A stretch of DNA of 64,000 nt from assembly GCA_003243255.1 (NCBI GenBank), contig QFQM01000002.1:40194-104193 (forward strand), given 5' to 3'. The notes under the pieces were generated by a model, which saw only the letters and a program-made list of their open reading frames with translations, did not search any database and was not told the origin of the DNA. The translations under genes were made by a program, and so were the position numbers. Below are positions 60,833-64,000 of this stretch, piece by piece; within the stretch, counting starts at the first letter, position 1, and each line of letters opens with the position of its first letter. Source of the stretch: Flavobacterium psychrophilum (GTDB taxonomy: Bacteria > Bacteroidota > Bacteroidia > Flavobacteriales > Flavobacteriaceae).

Positions 60833-60899
60833 TGATATAGGTCAATAGTTTTTTCTGATTTGGGTCAATGTTTTGAGGAGGCCTTCCGTTGCAACTTTG
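60833..60899 (+). promoter_or_regulatory. Two direct-repeat sites and promoter of the SDR gene
   Basis: TGATATAGGTCAAT (60833-60846) and TGATTTGGGTCAAT (60856-60869) match at 12 of 14 positions and are 23 bp apart, about two helix turns. Next come TTG (about 60873) and CAACTTTG (60892-60899), a near-consensus promoter. Repeats directly upstream of the -33 element suggest an activator, for example an AraC- or Crp-type protein. Confidence 0.5.
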
Positions 60900-60970
60900 T
60901 AACAGAAAAACCAACGAAATGGTTGCTCTGAAAAACATATAAATCATTAATAATTAAATTACTTATTATC

Positions 60971-61711
60971 ATGTCAACTTTAGTAAATAAAACAGCATTA
61001 GTAACAGGAGGAAGCCGCGGAATAGGAGCAGGAATAGTTAGAAGATTAGCACAGGATGGTGCCGATGTAGCCTTTACCTATGTATCAGGTAAAGAACAGG
61101 CCGAAAATCTTGTAAAAGAAATAGAAGCTTTAGGCCGTAAAGCAGTAGCAATACAGGCCGATGCAGCCGTTGCAGTATCGGTAGCAGCATCAGTAGAAAC
61201 TACAGTAGCTAAATTAGGGAAACTGGATATACTTGTAAACAATGCAGGTATCGGCATTATGGGGCCTATCTATACATTTGCCCTTGAAGATTATGACAAA
61301 ACTTTTGATATTAACGTTCGTGCCGTGTTCGTAGCCATTAAAGCGGCACTTAAACACATGACAAACGGAAGCCGAATTATTACCATAGGTAGTACCAACG
61401 CTACCCGTATGCCATTTGAAGGAGGTTCAGTTTATGCAGCAAGCAAAGCGGCTATACAGGGTATGACTACAGCTATGTCGAGAGATCTTGGACCATTAGG
61501 AATTACTATCAATAATGTGCAGCCGGGCCCGGTAAATACAGATCTTAATCCTGAAAATGGTGAATTTGCCGATTTCTTAAGAACTCAGTTACCTGTTGGA
61601 AGATATGCTCACGTGGATGAAATAGCAGCCTTTGTATCGTTCCTTGCAGGGCCTGAAGCAGGTTATATTACCGGTGCGAGCCTTAATATAGACGGTGGAT
61701 TTAAAGGTTAA
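60971..61711 (+). CDS. Short-chain dehydrogenase/reductase (3-oxoacyl-ACP reductase-like)
   Basis: 246 aa. NADPH motif TGGSRGIGAGI (residues 9-19), NNAG (about 86-89), catalytic GSTN-serine and Y-x-x-x-K in VYAASKAAIQGM (about 151-155), then NNVQPGPVNTD and ITGASLNIDGGF at the end. Substrate not predictable; may act on a carbonyl stress compound given its neighbours. Own promoter with two repeat sites. Confidence 0.92.
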   Translation: MSTLVNKTALVTGGSRGIGAGIVRRLAQDGADVAFTYVSGKEQAENLVKEIEALGRKAVAIQADAAVAVSVAASVETTVAKLGKLDILVNNAGIGIMGPIYTFALEDYDKTFDINVRAVFVAIKAALKHMTNGSRIITIGSTNATRMPFEGGSVYAASKAAIQGMTTAMSRDLGPLGITINNVQPGPVNTDLNPENGEFADFLRTQLPVGRYAHVDEIAAFVSFLAGPEAGYITGASLNIDGGFKG

Positions 61712-61731
61712 TTTTAGATTATATAATAGAT

Positions 61732-61759
61732 AAAGACAGCTTAACGGCTGTCTTTTTTT
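61732..61759 (+). terminator. Terminator of the SDR gene
   Basis: AAAGACAGC-TTAACG-GCTGTCTTT followed by more T. Confidence 0.85.
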
Positions 61760-61814
61760 GTTTGATGTCTTATAGAATATATATCTTTGGATAACCAACT
61801 AAACCTTACTCTTC

Positions 61815-63848
61815 ATGAAATACCTTTCTGTTTTCCTAAAATCGGTATGGCTAAATATCGGAGGAATTCTCTCTGTTGTAGCTATTTATTATTTGCTTAC
61901 CGTTATCGATCAGGGTATTGATGTTGTAATACAATCAGGCGAAAACCTTTCTCCGGCACTGTGTACTATTGCCGGGTGTGTCCTATGGTCAATAATATTA
62001 TGGTATAGCGGAAGGATGCTGAGTTACATTAAACAGCAGAAACGCTATGATAAGAATCCGGTTGATATGAATGCAGTCGATGCGAAGCAAAGAGCATTGA
62101 TTATGTATACAACCAGATTGCAAAAGCATATGCCAAGGCTTATAGCGTTCAATTGTTTTGTATGCTTACAGGCGGCAATCATAAGTTTGCCTACAGCATC
62201 GCCCACGCTTGACGGATGGCAGCTGATACTTTTTATACTGGTTCATAATGCATTTTATTTTTTACTGAATGCTTCGCTTAAAGCAGGAGCAGAACGATGG
62301 AAACGTATCGTTGCTTTTACTTTTATAATTTTCTATAGTATTGTTGCTATTACATTCATAACCAAGTCGGCGGTAGGTGATGTGTCAGTAGGTGCCAACA
62401 GGCATATATTCTGGTTATTCTGTTATCTGCTCATTTTCTTTTTATTGGAGTGTTTTGCGGTTTTCTTTTTTATAAAACGAAGAGAGCGTATTGACAGGGA
62501 AAGGGCGAAAGATGATTCTTTTCCGAACAACAGGATTACTCGTATGATGAATTTCCTTAAAATAAGGGAAGACTTTATAGGCGCTGAACAATGGGGCTTT
62601 AAATTATTTACAGGTTTTGCTATCGCTGCGGCAATCATGTATTTTTCGGGGATATTCTCAATTTACGTTTCCTGTTTTATAGGAGCTTTAGCTTTCGCAT
62701 TACTGGCAATGGGTATTATCATAGGGATCGCCAATATCATTACTATGATCAATATCCGCACTAAGATAAACTTCTTTTTGTTCATTTATATATGGGCCTT
62801 TTTTATAGGAAGCATTAAAGATCCGTATAAGGTGCGGACACTTAAAGCAAAAGAAGATTTCACCTATGCCACTATACGTCCTTCAACCGATAAATACCTG
62901 AACGACTGGTTTTATAAGCGTATGAAACTGATGGAAAGCAGTGATGTTTATAAAAACAATCCTGATAAAAAGTTTGATGTATATGTAGTACTTTCTGACG
63001 GAGGCGCATCAAGGGCAGGGCAGTGGTCAAGTAGCGTATTGTGCGATTTGCAGGACATGAGCGTTAAAAACGACCCTGATAATACATTTAAAGATCATTT
63101 GTTGTGCCTTGCCGGGGCTTCGGGAGGGACTATTGGCAATACAGCATTTTATTCGTTGTTAAAAGCTGATGAAGAACATCCTATACAAGGATATAGAAAA
63201 TACAGTGACAGCTTTTTTGAGAAAGACTTCCTGACATTTACATTAGGCCGAATGCTGGGCCCGGATATTTTTCAATATATCATTCCGTTTTGTTTTGACA
63301 ACAGGGCAGATGCATTAGAAAGAGGATTCTCAGAAAGTCCCGCTGAAAATGATATACCACCAAAGGTAGACACCCTGATACCTCATTTTTACAACAGGCC
63401 ATTGTCTAAAGTCTATGATTATTCAGGAAGTCTGCCGTTGCTGTTTATCAATGTTACGCAGGTTGACAATAGTTATCCGGGAATAATAAGTCCAATTATT
63501 CCCAGAAGGGAAAAACAGAAATGGTATCGCACCGATGTGCTTGAACTGGTAGACAGCCTTAAAAAGAAAGATGCAAAAGCAGATATCCGTTACAGTACAG
63601 CTGCGGCATTAAGTTCACGATTTCCTTTTGTATCACCGGCCGGTAAGATACATGACAGGTATTTTGTAGATGGTGGATATTATGATAACTCAGGGGCCGG
63701 TACAACGCTGGAATTCCTTCAGCAGCTTAAAATTTATCTGGAAAGCAAAAAAGGAACGAGTAGAAGCGGAAAAGTCGGATGGCTAGTGATTTTTTGGAGT
63801 TGGTTTGGAAATAAAAGAATAGGAAAATGTAAGTTGTTTCAAATTTAA
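61815..63848 (+). CDS. Membrane-anchored patatin-like phospholipase, C-terminus possibly replaced
   Basis: 677 aa. The first 350 residues carry about nine membrane helices. The soluble part holds the patatin lipase: SDGGASRAGQW, nucleophile motif LAGASGGTIGNTAF (S near 437) and the dyad aspartate in VDGGYYDNSGAGTTLEFL (near 617). These hydrolyse acyl lipids. The last 40 residues after LKIYLESKKG do not look like a family C-terminus (Trp-rich, then Lys/Cys), and the coding quality drops where a 19-bp inverted repeat begins (63742). So the original C-terminus may have been swapped or lost. Confidence 0.8.
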   Translation: MKYLSVFLKSVWLNIGGILSVVAIYYLLTVIDQGIDVVIQSGENLSPALCTIAGCVLWSIILWYSGRMLSYIKQQKRYDKNPVDMNAVDAKQRALIMYTTRLQKHMPRLIAFNCFVCLQAAIISLPTASPTLDGWQLILFILVHNAFYFLLNASLKAGAERWKRIVAFTFIIFYSIVAITFITKSAVGDVSVGANRHIFWLFCYLLIFFLLECFAVFFFIKRRERIDRERAKDDSFPNNRITRMMNFLKIREDFIGAEQWGFKLFTGFAIAAAIMYFSGIFSIYVSCFIGALAFALLAMGIIIGIANIITMINIRTKINFFLFIYIWAFFIGSIKDPYKVRTLKAKEDFTYATIRPSTDKYLNDWFYKRMKLMESSDVYKNNPDKKFDVYVVLSDGGASRAGQWSSSVLCDLQDMSVKNDPDNTFKDHLLCLAGASGGTIGNTAFYSLLKADEEHPIQGYRKYSDSFFEKDFLTFTLGRMLGPDIFQYIIPFCFDNRADALERGFSESPAENDIPPKVDTLIPHFYNRPLSKVYDYSGSLPLLFINVTQVDNSYPGIISPIIPRREKQKWYRTDVLELVDSLKKKDAKADIRYSTAAALSSRFPFVSPAGKIHDRYFVDGGYYDNSGAGTTLEFLQQLKIYLESKKGTSRSGKVGWLVIFWSWFGNKRIGKCKLFQI

Positions 63849-64000
63849 GAAGTTGTTTGAATAATAGAACTTTTTTAATTGGTATCTTTTTTGTCCGATC
63901 TGTTAAGTCACTGACATGGTCAGATATTTCCGCTTTTTCCAACTCATACTCCTTTTCCCATCATTCCGTTTTCCAACTCTGCTCGTTCCTTTTTTGCTTT
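63742..64000. repeat. Inverted repeat pair reaching the window edge
   Basis: AAAGCAAAAAAGGAACGAG at 63742-63760 occurs inverted and identical at 63982-64000, and weaker similarity continues inward. The right arm is cut by the window edge, so the repeat may be longer. The left arm is inside the patatin gene. Between them is AT-rich DNA with a direct repeat AAGTTGTTT (about 63830 and 63850) and a CTGAC-ATG-GTCAG dyad, without a convincing gene. It may be an invertible or mobile element. Confidence 0.5.

Noticed and set aside
1..64000. CRISPR arrays and cas genes
   Set aside because: No regularly spaced repeats and no Cas-like motif were seen.

Overview
The window looks like a chromosome segment of a Flavobacterium-type member of the Bacteroidota. 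The evidence is two proteins with type IX secretion (T9SS) sorting tails, several promoters of the form TTG-N(17-23)-TAnnTTTG, no clear Shine-Dalgarno sites, and flavobacterial gene neighbourhoods (a metB/hom operon behind a SAM riboswitch, sucC, LytS/LytTR pairs, BlaI/BlaR1-type regulators).

Bases 1 to about 16,010 are accessory DNA ending at a tRNA-Arg gene. They hold, left to right: (a) a Septu-like pair of an ATPase gene and an HNH nuclease gene; (b) a 4,004-bp IS1595-family transposon with 23-bp perfect terminal inverted repeats and an 8-bp target duplication, which has split the ATPase gene and carries passenger genes and probable structured RNAs; (c) a five-gene minus-strand cluster (12381 to 6490) of two small proteins, a PD-(D/E)XK nuclease, a 531-aa protein and a 935-aa PLD-like nuclease, my best candidate for an undescribed defence system; (d) an alkB gene next to a dnaE remnant, a relic of a DNA-damage mutagenesis cassette; (e) a small recombinase module whose large serine recombinase reads into the tRNA-Arg gene on the opposite strand. 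The left end of the island is outside the window.

From 16,010 onward the DNA looks like ordinary chromosome. Regions are: apt; a BlaI repressor with two M56/BlaR1 sensors behind three evenly spaced palindromic operators; an MFS transporter; a SAM-riboswitch-controlled metB-hom operon; a transporter, a VOC protein, a secreted subtilisin and a nitronate monooxygenase; endonuclease V; small membrane proteins and a YiiX-like amidase; a Tat-exported alkaline phosphatase; lysA; two paralogous lipoproteins; sucC; glycosyltransferase and membrane genes; two LytS/LytTR systems; a CPA2 antiporter; a TolC/RND/adaptor efflux operon; an alcohol dehydrogenase; an electrophile or quinone stress cluster (ring-cleaving dioxygenase, esterase, cupin, pirin, GNAT); a Crp-like regulator; an SDR; and a membrane-anchored patatin-like protein whose 3' end runs into an inverted repeat at the window edge.

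All family assignments are by eye from motifs. Hand-counted site positions may be off by one or two bases.
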